Source: Saposhnikovia divaricata (taxonomy: Eukaryota; Streptophyta; Magnoliopsida; Apiales; Apiaceae). From it: a stretch of 64,000 nt of DNA. The translations under genes were made by a program, and so were the position numbers. Below the pieces are notes generated by a model. The model did no database searches. It was not told the DNA's origin and saw nothing but the letters and a program-made list of their open reading frames with translations. The stretch spans positions 2,542,001 through 2,606,000 of the forward strand of contig CM071595.1 in NCBI GenBank assembly GCA_036435485.1, read 5' to 3'. Below are positions 15,401 to 29,400 of the stretch, piece after piece; position 1 is the stretch's first letter, and every line of letters starts with the position of its first letter.

Positions 15401-18400
15401 TATCCAAAAACCGAGTTTTGACTATATTAGCTTCGATTCAGGTCTGAATTGCGTCAAATAAAATTTCGTTGAATTCCAATAACCCATAGGACAAAATATG
15501 TAAAAATATCCTTAAAATGGGCCGACTCGATTTTTAACAATATCCCGTGTACTAACCACTTTGAGGATTATCCGAAAACCGAGTTTCGTTCATATCAGCT
15601 CTGATTCATGTCTGAATTGCGTCAAATAAAATTTAGTTGAATTCCAATAACCCATAGGAACAAAATATGTAAAAATATCCACAAAATGGTCCGACCCGAT
15701 TTTTAACAATATCCCGTGTACTAACCCCTTTGAGAATTTTCCGAAAACCGAGTTTCGATCATATCAGCTCCGATTCCGGTCTGAATTGCGTCAAATAAAA
15801 TTTCGTTGAATTCCAATAACCCATAGGAACAAAATATTTAAAAATATCCACAAAATGGTCCGACTCGATTTTTAACAATATCCCGTGTACTAACCCCTTT
15901 GAGGATTATCCAAAAACCGAGTTTTGACTATATCAGCTCCGATTCAGGTCTGAATTGCGTCAAATAAAATTTCGTTGAATTCCAATAACCCATAGGACAA
16001 AATATGTAAAAATATCCTTAAAATGGGCCGACTCGATTTTTAACAATATCCCGTGTACTAACCACTTTGAGGATTATCCGAAAACCGAGTTTCGTTCATA
16101 TCAGCTCTGATTCATGTCTGAATTGCGTCAAATAAAATTTAGTTGAATTCCAATAACCCATAGGAACAAAATATGTAAAAATATCCACAAAATGGTCCGA
16201 CCCGATTTTTAACAATATCTCGTGTACTAACCCCTTTGAGAATTTTCCGAAAACCGAGTTTCGATCATATCAGCTCCGATTCCGGTCTGAATTGCGTCAA
16301 ATAAAATTTCGTTGAATTCCAATAACCCATAGGAACAAAATATTTAAAAATATCCACAAAATGGTCCGACTCGATTTTTAACAATATCCCGTGTACTAAC
16401 CCCTTTGAGGATTATCCAAAAACCGAGTTTTGACTATATCAGCTCCGATTCAGGTCTGAATTGCGTCAAATAAAATTTCGTTGAATTCCAATAACCCATA
16501 GGACAAAATATGTAAAAATATCCTTAAAATGGGCCGACTCGATTTTTAACAATATCCCGTGTACTAACCACTTTGAGGATTATCCGAAAACCGAGTTTCG
16601 TTCATATCAGCTCTGATTCATGTCTGAATTGCGTCAAATAAAATTTAGTTGAATTCCAATAACCCATAGGAACAAAATATGTAAAAAATATCCACAAAAT
16701 GGTCCGACCCGATTTTTAACAATATCCCGTGTACTAACCCCTTTGAGAATTTTCCGAAAACCGAGTTTCGATCATATCAGCTCCGATTCCGGTCTGAATT
16801 GCGTCAAATAAAATTTCGTTGAATTCCAATAACCCATAGGAACAAAATATTTAAAAATATCAACAAAATGGTCCGACCCGATTTTTAACAATATCCCGTG
16901 TACTAACCCCTTTGAGGACAATCCAAAAACCGAGTTTTGACTATATCAGCTCCGATCCAGGTCTGAATTGCGTCAAATAAAATTTCGTTGAATTCCAATA
17001 ACCCATAGGAACAAAATATGTAAAAATATCCTTAAAATGGTCCTACTCGATTTTTAACAATATCCCGTGTACTAACCACTTTGAGGATTATCCGAAAACC
17101 GAGTTTCGTTCATATCAGCTCTGATTCATGTCTGAATTGCGTCAAATAAAATTTAGTTGAATTCCAATAACCCATAGGAACAAAATATGTAAAAATATCC
17201 ACAAAATGGTCCGACCCGATTTTTAACAATATCCCGTGTACTAACCCCTTTGAGAATTTTCCGAAAACCGAGTTTCGATCATATCAGCTCCGATTCCGGT
17301 CTGAATTGCGTCAAATAAAATTTCGTTGAATTCCAATAACCCATAGGAACAAAATATTTAAAAATATCCACAAAATGGTCCGACTCGATTTTTAACAATA
17401 TCCCGTGTACTAACCCCTTTGAGGATTATCCAAAAACCGAGTTTTGACTATATCAGCTCCGATTCAGGTCTGAATTGCGTCAAATAAAATTTCGTTGAAT
17501 TCCAATAACCCATAGGACAAAATATGTAAAAATATCCTTAAAATGGGCCGACTCGATTTTTAACAATATCCCGTGTACTAACCACTTTGAGGATTATCCG
17601 AAAACCGAGTTTCGTTCATATCAGCTCTGATTCATGTCTGAATTGCGTCAAATAAAATTTAGTTGAATTCCAATAACCCATAGGAACAAAATATGTAAAA
17701 ATATCCACAAAATGGTCCGACCCGATTTTTAACAATATCCCGTGTACTAACCCCTTTGAGAATTTTCCGAAAACCGAGTTTCGATCATATCAGCTCCGAT
17801 TCCGGTCTGAATTGCGTCAAATAAAATTTCGTTGAATTCCAATAACCCATAGGAACAAAATATTTAAAAATATCAACAAAATGGTCCGACCCGATTTTTA
17901 ACAATATCCCGTGTACTAACCCCTTTGAGGACAATCCAAAAACCGAGTTTTGACTATATCAGCTCCGATTCAGGTCTGAATTGCGTCAAATAAAATTTCG
18001 TTGAATTCCAATAACCCATAGGAACAAAATATGTAAAAATATCCTTAAAATGGTCCTACTCGATTTTTAACAATATCCCGTGTACTAACCACTTTGAGGA
18101 TTATCCGAAAACCGAGTTTCGTTCATATCAGCTCTGATTCATGTCTGAATTGCGTCAAATAAAATTTAGTTGAATTCCAATAACCCATAGGAACAAAATA
18201 TGTAAAAATATCCACAAAATGGTCCGACCCGATTTTTAACAATATCTCGTGTACTAACCCCTTTGAGAATTTTCCGAAAACCGAGTTTCGATCATATCAG
18301 CTCCGATTCCGGTCTGAATTGCGTCAAATAAAATTTCGTTGAATTCCAATAACCCATAGGAACAAAATATTTAAAAATATCCACAAAATGGTCCGACTCG

Positions 18401-21400
18401 ATTTTTAACAATATCCCGTGTACTAACCCCTTTGAGGATTATCCAAAAACCGAGTTTTGACTATATTAGCTTCGATTCAGGTCTGAATTGCGTCAAATAA
18501 AATTTCGTTGAATTCCAATAACCCATAGGACAAAATATGTAAAAATATCCTTAAAATGGGCCGACTCGATTTTTAACAATATCCCGTGTACTAACCACTT
18601 TGAGGATTATCCGAAAACCGAGTTTCGTTCATATCAGCTCTGATTCATGTCTGAATTGCGTCAAATAAAATTTAGTTGAATTCCAATAACCCATAGGAAC
18701 AAAATATGTAAAAATATCCACAAAATGGTCCGACCCGATTTTTAACAATATCCCGTGTACTAACCCCTTTGAGAATTTTCCGAAAACCGAGTTTCGATCA
18801 TATCAGCTCCGATTCCGGTCTGAATTGCGTCAAATAAAATTTCGTTGAATTCCAATAACCCATAGGAACAAAATATTTAAAAATATCCACAAAATGGTCC
18901 GACTCGATTTTTAACAATATCCCGTGTACTAACCCCTTTGAGGATTATCCAAAAACCGAGTTTTGACTATATCAGCTCCGATTCAGGTCTGAATTGCGTC
19001 AAATAAAATTTCGTTGAATTCCAATAACCCATAGGACAAAATATGTAAAAATATCCTTAAAATGGGCCGACTCGATTTTTAACAATATCCCGTGTACTAA
19101 CCACTTTGAGGATTATCCGAAAACCGAGTTTCGTTCATATCAGCTCTGATTCATGTCTGAATTGCGTCAAATAAAATTTAGTTGAATTCCAATAACCCAT
19201 AGGAACAAAATATGTAAAAATATCCACAAAATGGTCCGACCCGATTTTTAACAATATCTCGTGTACTAACCCCTTTGAGAATTTTCCGAAAACCGAGTTT
19301 CGATCATATCAGCTCCGATTCCGGTCTGAATTGCGTCAAATAAAATTTCGTTGAATTCCAATAACCCATAGGAACAAAATATTTAAAAATATCCACAAAA
19401 TGGTCCGACTCGATTTTTAACAATATCCCGTGTACTAACCCCTTTGAGGATTATCCAAAAACCGAGTTTTGACTATATCAGCTCCGATTCAGGTCTGAAT
19501 TGCGTCAAATAAAATTTCGTTGAATTCCAATAACCCATAGGACAAAATATGTAAAAATATCCTTAAAATGGGCCGACTCGATTTTTAACAATATCCCGTG
19601 TACTAACCACTTTGAGGATTATCCGAAAACCGAGTTTCGTTCATATCAGCTCTGATTCATGTCTGAATTGCGTCAAATAAAATTTAGTTGAATTCCAATA
19701 ACCCATAGGAACAAAATATGTAAAAAATATCCACAAAATGGTCCGACCCGATTTTTAACAATATCCCGTGTACTAACCCCTTTGAGAATTTTCCGAAAAC
19801 CGAGTTTCGATCATATCAGCTCCGATTCCGGTCTGAATTGCGTCAAATAAAATTTCGTTGAATTCCAATAACCCATAGGAACAAAATATTTAAAAATATC
19901 AACAAAATGGTCCGACCCGATTTTTAACAATATCCCGTGTACTAACCCCTTTGAGGACAATCCAAAAACCGAGTTTTGACTATATCAGCTCCGATCCAGG
20001 TCTGAATTGCGTCAAATAAAATTTCGTTGAATTCCAATAACCCATAGGAACAAAATATGTAAAAATATCCTTAAAATGGTCCTACTCGATTTTTAACAAT
20101 ATCCCGTGTACTAACCACTTTGAGGATTATCCGAAAACCGAGTTTCGTTCATATCAGCTCTGATTCATGTCTGAATTGCGTCAAATAAAATTTAGTTGAA
20201 TTCCAATAACCCATAGGAACAAAATATGTAAAAATATCCACAAAATGGTCCGACCCGATTTTTAACAATATCCCGTGTACTAACCCCTTTGAGAATTTTC
20301 CGAAAACCGAGTTTCGATCATATCAGCTCCGATTCCGGTCTGAATTGCGTCAAATAAAATTTCGTTGAATTCCAATAACCCATAGGAACAAAATATTTAA
20401 AAATATCCACAAAATGGTCCGACTCGATTTTTAACAATATCCCGTGTACTAACCCCTTTGAGGATTATCCAAAAACCGAGTTTTGACTATATCAGCTCCG
20501 ATTCAGGTCTGAATTGCGTCAAATAAAATTTCGTTGAATTCCAATAACCCATAGGACAAAATATGTAAAAATATCCTTAAAATGGGCCGACTCGATTTTT
20601 AACAATATCCCGTGTACTAACCACTTTGAGGATTATCCGAAAACCGAGTTTCGTTCATATCAGCTCTGATTCATGTCTGAATTGCGTCAAATAAAATTTA
20701 GTTGAATTCCAATAACCCATAGGAACAAAATATGTAAAAATATCCACAAAATGGTCCGACCCGATTTTTAACAATATCCCGTGTACTAACCCCTTTGAGA
20801 ATTTTCCGAAAACCGAGTTTCGATCATATCAGCTCCGATTCCGGTCTGAATTGCGTCAAATAAAATTTCGTTGAATTCCAATAACCCATAGGAACAAAAT
20901 ATTTAAAAATATCAACAAAATGGTCCGACCCGATTTTTAACAATATCCCGTGTACTAACCCCTTTGAGGACAATCCAAAAACCGAGTTTTGACTATATCA
21001 GCTCCGATTCAGGTCTGAATTGCGTCAAATAAAATTTCGTTGAATTCCAATAACCCATAGGAACAAAATATGTAAAAATATCCTTAAAATGGTCCTACTC
21101 GATTTTTAACAATATCCCGTGTACTAACCACTTTGAGGATTATCCGAAAACCGAGTTTCGTTCATATCAGCTCTGATTCATGTCTGAATTGCGTCAAATA
21201 AAATTTAGTTGAATTCCAATAACCCATAGGAACAAAATATGTAAAAATATCCACAAAATGGTCCGACCCGATTTTTAACAATATCTCGTGTACTAACCCC
21301 TTTGAGAATTTTCCGAAAACCGAGTTTCGATCATATCAGCTCCGATTCCGGTCTGAATTGCGTCAAATAAAATTTCGTTGAATTCCAATAACCCATAGGA

Positions 21401-21900
21401 ACAAAATATTTAAAAATATCCACAAAATGGTCCGACTCGATTTTTAACAATATCCCGTGTACTAACCCCTTTGAGGATTATCCAAAAACCGAGTTTTGAC
21501 TATATCAGCTCCGATTCAGGTCTGAATTGCGTCAAATAAAATTTCGTTGAATTCCAATAACCCATAGGACAAAATATGTAAAAATATCCTTAAAATGGGC
21601 CGACTCGATTTTTAACAATATCCCGTGTACTAACCACTTTGAGGATTATCCGAAAACCGAGTTTCGTTCATATCAGCTCTGATTCATGTCTGAATTGCGT
21701 CAAATAAAATTTAGTTGAATTCCAATAACCCATAGGAACAAAATATGTAAAAATATCCACAAAATGGTCCGACCCGATTTTTAACAATATCCCGTGTACT
21801 AACCCCTTTGAGAATTTTCCGAAAACCGAGTTTCGATCATATCAGCTCCGATTCCGGTCTGAATTGCGTCAAATAAAATTTCGTTGAATTCCAATAACCC
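12500..21900. repeat. 18-mer HOR of 3039 bp, about three copies
   Basis: A private extra A (GTAAAAAATATCC) starts at 13642, 16681 and 19720, exactly 3039 bp apart. This equals 18 x 169 minus four one-base deletions plus one insertion. GCTCCGATCCAGG (~13911, 16950, 19989) and TATATTAGCTTCG (~15423, 18462) give the same spacing. Copies run 13642..16680 and 16681..19719. A partial upstream part starts near 12500, and a third copy diverges by ~21900, where plain 1013 bp 6-mers take over. An earlier extra-A monomer at 11109 lies 2533 bp (15 monomers) before 13642, so the unit itself has varied in length. Confidence 0.88.
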
Positions 21901-24000
21901 ATAGGAACAAAATATTTAAAAATATCAACAAAATGGTCCGACCCGATTTTTAACAATATCCCGTGTACTAACCCCTTTGAGGACAATCCAAAAACCGAGT
22001 TTTGACTATATCAGCTCCGATTCAGGTCTGAATTGCGTCAAATAAAATTTCGTTGAATTCCAATAACCCATAGGAACAAAATATGTAAAAATATCCTTAA
22101 AATGGTCCTACTCGATTTTTAACAATATCCCGTGTACTAACCACTTTGAGGATTATCCGAAAACCGAGTTTCGTTCATATCAGCTCTGATTCATGTCTGA
22201 ATTGCGTCAAATAAAATTTAGTTGAATTCCAATAACCCATAGGAACAAAATATGTAAAAATATCCACAAAATGGTCCGACCCGATTTTTAACAATATCTC
22301 GTGTACTAACCCCTTTGAGAATTTTCCGAAAACCGAGTTTCGATCATATCAGCTCCGATTCCGGTCTGAATTGCGTCAAATAAAATTTCGTTGAATTCCA
22401 ATAACCCATAGGAACAAAATATTTAAAAATATCCACAAAATGGTCCGACTCGATTTTTAACAATATCCCGTGTACTAACCCCTTTGAGGATTATCCAAAA
22501 ACCGAGTTTTGACTATATCAGCTCCGATTCAGGTCTGAATTGCGTCAAATAAAATTTCGTTGAATTCCAATAACCCATAGGACAAAATATGTAAAAATAT
22601 CCTTAAAATGGGCCGACTCGATTTTTAACAATATCCCGTGTACTAACCACTTTGAGGATTATCCGAAAACCGAGTTTCGTTCATATCAGCTCTGATTCAT
22701 GTCTGAATTGCGTCAAATAAAATTTAGTTGAATTCCAATAACCCATAGGAACAAAATATGTAAAAATATCCACAAAATGGTCCGACCCGATTTTTAACAA
22801 TATCCCGTGTACTAACCCCTTTGAGAATTTTCCGAAAACCGAGTTTCGATCATATCAGCTCCGATTCCGGTCTGAATTGCGTCAAATAAAATTTCGTTGA
22901 ATTCCAATAACCCATAGGAACAAAATATTTAAAAATATCAACAAAATGGTCCGACCCGATTTTTAACAATATCCCGTGTACTAACCCCTTTGAGGACAAT
23001 CCAAAAACCGAGTTTTGACTATATCAGCTCCGATTCAGGTCTGAATTGCGTCAAATAAAATTTCGTTGAATTCAAATAACCCATAGGAACAAAATATGTA
23101 AAAATATCCTTAAAATGGTCCTACTCGATTTTTAACAATATCCCGTGTACTAACCACTTTGAGGATTATCCGAAAACCGAGTTTCGTTCATATCAGCTCT
23201 GATTCATGTCTGAATTGCGTCAAATAAAATTTAGTTGAATTCCAATAACCCATAGGAACAAAATATGTAAAAATATCCACAAAATGGTCCGACCCGATTT
23301 TTAACAATATCTCGTGTACTAACCACTTTGAGAATTTTCCGAAAACCGAGTTTCGATCATATCAGCTCCGATTCCGGTCTGAATTGCGTCAAATAAAATT
23401 TCGTTGAATTCCAATAACCCATAGGAACAAAATATTTAAAAATATCCACAAAATGGTCCGACTCGATTTTTAACAATATCCCGTGTACTAACCCCTTTGA
23501 GGATTATCCAAAAACCGAGTTTTGACTATATCAGCTCCGATTCAGGTCTGAATTGCGTCAAATAAAATTTCGTTGAATTCCAATAACCCATAGGACAAAA
23601 TATGTAAAAATATCCTTAAAATGGGCCGACTCGATTTTTAACAATATCCCGTGTACTAACCACTTTGAGGATTATCCGAAAACCGAGTTTCGTTCATATC
23701 AGCTCTGATTCATGTCTGAATTGCGTCAAATAAAATTTAGTTGAATTCCAATAACCCATAGGAACAAAATATGTAAAAATATCCACAAAATGGTCCGACC
23801 CGATTTTTAACAATATCCCGTGTACTAACCCCTTTGAGAATTTTCCGAAAACCGAGTTTCGATCATATCAGCTCCGATTCCGGTCTGAATTGCGTCAAAT
23901 AAAATTTCGTTGAATTCCAATAACCCATAGGAACAAAATATTTAAAAATATCCACAAAATGGTCCGACTCGATTTTTAACAATATCCCGTGTACTAACCC
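19955..24000. repeat. Tandem 6-mers of 1013 bp
   Basis: GGACAATCC starts at 19955, 20968, 21981 and 22994, exactly 1013 bp apart each time. The later units share ATATCTCGTG near 21282, 22295 and 23309. The series ends near 23930, where the final C monomer has a C-type rather than D-type 3' end. This looks like expansion of one half-module from the neighbouring 18-mer. Confidence 0.85.
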
Positions 24001-24599
24001 CTTTGAGGATTATCCAAAAACCGAGTTTTGACTATATCAGCTCCGATTCTGGTCTGAATTGCGTCAAATAAAATTTCGTTGAATTCCAATAACCCATAGG
24101 ACAAAATATGTAAAAATATCCTTAAAATGGGCCGACTCGATTTTTAACAATATCCCGTGTACTAACCACTTTGAGGATTATCCGAAAACCGAGTTTCGTT
24201 CATATCAGCTCTGATTCATGTCTGAATTGCGTCAAATAAAATTTAGTTGAATTCCAATAACCCATAGGAACAAAATATGTAAAAATATCCACAAAATGGT
24301 CCGACCCGATTTTTAACAATATCCCGTGTACTAACCCCTTTGAGAATTTTCCGAAAACCGAGTTTCGATCATATCAGCTCCGATTCCGGTCTAAATTGCG
24401 TCAAATAAAATTTCGTTGAATTCCAATAACCCATAGGAACAAAATATTTAAAAATATCCACAAAATGGTCCGACTCGATTTTTAACAATATCCCGTGTAC
24501 TAACCCCTTTGAGGATTATCCAAAAACCGAGTTTTGACTATATCAGCTCCGATTCAGGTCTGAATTGCGTCAAATAAAATTTCGTTGAATTCCAATAAC

Positions 24600-26450
24600 C
24601 CATAGGACAAAATATGTAAAAATATCCTTAAAATGGCCCGACTCGATTTTTAACAATATCCCGTGTACTAACCACTTTGAGGATTATCCGAAAACCGAGT
24701 TTCGTTCATATCAGCTCCGATTCCGGTCTGAATTGCGTCAAATAAAATTTCGTTGAATTCCAATAACCCATAGGAACAAAATATTTAAAAATATCAACAA
24801 AATGGTCCGACCCGATTTTTAACAATATCCCGTGTACTAACCCCTTTGAGGACAATCCAAAAACCGAGTTTTGACTATATCAGCTCCGATTCAGGTCTGA
24901 ATTGCGTCAAATAAAATTTCGTTGAATTCCAATAACCCATAGGAACAAAATATGTAAAAATATCCTTAAAATGGTCCTACTCGATTTTTAACAATATCCC
25001 GTGTACTAACCACTTTGAGGATTATCCGAAAACCGAGTTTCGTTCATATCAGCTCTGATTCATGTCTGAATTGCGTCAAATAAAATTTAGTTGAATTCCA
25101 ATAACCCATAGGAACAAAATATGTAAAAAAATCCACAAAATGGTCCGACCCGATTTTTAACAATATCCCGTGTACTAACCCCTTTGAGAATTTTCCGAAA
25201 ACCGAGTTTCGATCATATCAGCTCCGATTCCGGTCTGAATTGCGTCAAATAAAATTTCGTTGAATTCCAATAACCCATAGGAACAAAATATTTAAAAATA
25301 TCCACAAAATGGTCCGACTCGATTTTTAACAATATCCCGTGTACTAACCCCTTTGAGGATTATCCAAAAACCGAGTTTTGACTATATCAGCTCCGATTCA
25401 GGTCTGAATTGCGTCAAATAAAATTTCGTTGAATTCCAATAACCCATAGGACAAAATATGTAAAAATATCCTTAAAATGGGCCGACTCGATTTTTAACAA
25501 TATCCCGTGTACTAACCACTTTGAGGATTATCCGAAAACCGAGTTTCGTTCATATCAGCTCTGATTCATGTCTGAATTGCGTCAAATAAAATTTAGTTGA
25601 ATTCCAATAACCCATAGGAACAAAATATGTAAAAATATCCACAAAATGGTCCGACCCAATTTTTAACAATATCCCGTGTACTAACCCCTTTGAGAATTTT
25701 CCGAAAACCGAGTTTCGATCATATCAGCTCCGATTCCGGTCTGAATTGCGTCAAATAAAATTTCGTTGAATTCCAATAACCCATAGGAACAAAATATTTA
25801 AAAATATCCACAAAATGGTCCGACTCGATTTTTAACAATATCCCGTGTACTAACCCCTTTGAGAATTATCCAAAAACCGAGTTTTGACTATATAAGCTCC
25901 GATACAGGTCTGAATTGTGTCAAATAAAATTTCGTTGAATTCCAATAACCCATAGGAACAAAATATTTAAAAATATCAACAAAATGGTCCGACCCGATTT
26001 TTAACAATATCCCGTGTACTAACCCCTTTGAGGACAATCCAAAAACCGAGTTTTGACTATATCAGCTCCGATTCAGGTCTGAATTGCGTCAAATAAAATT
26101 TCGTTGAATTCCAATAACCCATAGGAACAAAATATTTAAAAATATCCTTAAAATGGTCCTACTCGATTTTTAACAATATCCCGTGTACTAACCACTTTGA
26201 GGATTATCCGAAAACCGAGTTTCGTTCATATCAGCTCTGATTCATGTCTGAATTGCGTCAAATAAAATTTAGTTGAATTCCAATAACCCATAGGAACAAA
26301 ATATGTAAAAATATCCACAAAATGGTCCGACCCGATTTTTAACAATATCCCGTGTACTAACCCCTTTGAGAATTTTCCGAAAACCGAGTTTCGATCATAT
26401 CAGCTCCGATTCCGGTCTAAATTGCGTCAAATAAAATTTCGTTGAATTCC
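24600..26450. repeat. Transition domain between 6-mer and 11-mer HORs
   Basis: Monomers from both neighbouring domains are interleaved: GAGGACAATCC at ~24848 and ~26030 (1182 bp apart, 7 monomers minus 1), CTCTGATTCATG, and the TGGCCCGACTC form near 24634. One true D monomer (TATAAGCTCCGATACAGG) reappears at ~25890. No gene. Confidence 0.65.
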
Positions 26451-29400
26451 AATAACCCATAGGAACAAAATATTTAAAAATATCCACAAAATGGTCCGAC
26501 TCGATTTTTAACAATATCCCGTGTACTAACCCCTTTGAGGATTATCCAAAAACCGAGTTTTGACTATATCAGCTCCGATTCAGGTCTGAATTGCGTCAAA
26601 TAAAATTTCGTTGAATTCCAATAACCCATAGGACAAAATATGTAAAAATATCCTTAAAATGGCCCGACTCGATTTTTAACAATATCCCGTGTACTAACCA
26701 CTTTGAGGATTATCCGAAAACCGAGTTTCGTTCATATCAGCTCCGATTCAGGTCCGAATTGCGTCAAATAAAATTTCGTTGAATTCCAATAACCCATAGG
26801 AACAAAATATTTAAAAATATCCACAAAATGGTCCGACCCGATTTTTAACAATATCCCGTGTACTAACCCCTTTGAGGATTATCCGAAAACCGAGTTTCGA
26901 TCATATCAGCTCCGATTCCGGTCTGAATTGCGTCAAATAAATTTCGTTGAATTCCAATAACCCATAGGAACAAAATATTTAAAAATATCCACAAAATGGT
27001 CCGACTCGATTTTTAACAATATCCCGTGTACTAACCCCTTTGAGAATTTTTCGAAAACCGAGTTTCGATCATATCAGCTCCGATTCCGGTCTGAATTGCG
27101 TCAAATAAAATTTCGTTGAATTCCAATAACCCACAGGAACAAAATATTTAAAAATATCCACAAAATGGTCCGACTCGATTTTTAACAATATCCCGTGTAC
27201 TAACCCCTTTGAGGATTATCCAAAAACCGAGTTTTGACTATATAAGCTCCGATACAGGTCTGAATTGTGTCAAATAAAATTTCGTTGAATTCCAATAAAC
27301 CATAGGAACAAAATATTTAAAAATATCAACAAAATGGTCCGACCCGATTTTTAACAATATCCCGTGTACTAACTTTGAGGATTATCCAAAAACCGAGTTT
27401 TGACTATATCAGCTCCGATTCAGGTCTGAATTACGTCAAATAAAATTTCGTTGAATTCCAATAACCCATAGGACAAAATATGTAAAAATATCCTTAAAAT
27501 GGCCCGACTCGATTTTTAACAATATCCCGTGTACTAACCACTTTGAGGATTATCCGAAAACCGAGTTTCGTTCATATCAGCTCCGATTCAGGTCCGAATT
27601 GCGTCAAATAAAATTTCGTTGAATTCCAATAACCCATAGGAACAAAATATTTAAAAATATCCACAAAATGGTCCGACCCGATTTTTAACAATATCCCGTG
27701 TACTAACCCCTTTGAGGATTATCCGAAAACCGAGTTTCGATCATATCAGCTCCGATTCCGGTCTGAATTGCGTCAAATAAAATTTCGTTGAATTCCAATA
27801 ACCCATAGGAACAAAATATTTAAAAATATCCACAAAATGGTCCGACTCGATTTTTAACAATATCCCGTGTACTAACCCCTTTGAGAATTTTTCGAAAACC
27901 GAGTTTCGATCATATCAGCTCCGATTCCGGTCTGAATTGCGTCAAATAAAATTTCGTTGAATTCCAATAACCCACAGGAACAAAATATTTAAAAATATCC
28001 ACAAAATGGTCCGACTCGATTTTTAACAATATCCCGTGTACTAACCCCTTTGAGGATTATCCAAAAACCGAGTTTTGACTATATAAGCTCCGATACAGGT
28101 CTGAATTGTGTCAAATAAAATTTCGTTGAATTCCAATAAACCATAGGAACAAAATATTTAAAAATATCAACAAAATGGTCCGACCCGATTTTTAACAATA
28201 TCCCGTGTACTAACTTTGAGGATTATCCAAAAATCGAGTTTTGACTATATCAGCTCCGATTCAGGTCTGAATTGCGTCAAATAAAATTTCGTTGAATTCC
28301 AATAACCCATAGGAACAAAATATTTAAAAATATCCACAAAATGGTCCGACTCGATTTTTAACAATATCCCGTGTACTAACCCCTTTGAGGATTATCCAAA
28401 AACCGAGTTTTGACTATATCAGCTCCGATTCAGGTCTGAATTGCGTCAAATAAAATTTCGTTGAATTCCAATAACCCATAGGACAAAATATGTAAAAATA
28501 TCCTTAAAATGGCCCGACTCGATTTTTAACAATATCCCGTGTACTAACCACTTTGAGGATTATCCGAAAACCGAGTTTCGTTCATATCAGCTCCGATTCA
28601 GGTCCGAATTGCGTCAAATAAAATTTCGTTGAATTCCAATAACCCATAGGAACAAAATATTTAAAAATATCCACAAAATGGTCCGACCCGATTTTTAACA
28701 ATATCCCGTGTACTAACCCCTTTGAGGATTATCCGAAAACCGAGTTTCGATCATATCAGCTCCGATTCCGGTCTGAATTGCGTCAAATAAAATTTCGTTG
28801 AATTCCAATAACCCATAGGAACAAAATATTTAAAAATATCCACAAAATGGTCCGACTCGATTTTTAACAATATCCCGTGTACTAACCCCTTTGAGAATTT
28901 TTCGAAAACCGAGTTTCGATCATATCAGCTCCGATTCCGGTCTGAATTGCGTCAAATAAAATTTCGTTGAATTCCAATAACCCACAGGAACAAAATATTT
29001 AAAAATATCCACAAAATGGTCCGACTCGATTTTTAACAATATCCCGTGTACTAACCCCTTTGAGGATTATCCAAAAACCGAGTTTTGACTATATAAGCTC
29101 CGATACAGGTCTGAATTGTGTCAAATAAAATTTCGTTGAATTCCAATAAACCATAGGAACAAAATATTTAAAAATATCAACAAAATGGTCCGACCCGATT
29201 TTTAACAATATCCCGTGTACTAACTTTGAGGATTATCCAAAAACCGAGTTTTGACTATATCAGCTCCGATTCAGGTCTGAATTACGTCAAATAAAATTTC
29301 GTTGAATTCCAATAACCCATAGGACAAAATATGTAAAAATATCCTTAAAATGGCCCGACTCGATTTTTAACAATATCCCGTGTACTAACCACTTTGAGGA

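Larger units (their letters stand above)
9000..24600. repeat. HOR domain III: A-B-C trimers in a 6-mer module (~1013 bp)
   Basis: Order is A2-B2-C, A-B2-C/D hybrid. A2 has GAGGACAATCC and CCTACTCG. B2 has CTCTGATTCATG and TTAGTTG. A has CCCATAGGACAAAA and TGGGCCGAC. The hybrid ends in ATCAACAAAATGG. GGACAATCC starts at 10330, 11344, 12357, 13877, 14890, 16916, 17929, 19955, 20968, 21981, 22994 and 24850. Most gaps are 1013-1014 or 2026, that is 6 or 12 monomers less the private one-base deletions. True D monomers are absent from this domain. Confidence 0.85.
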
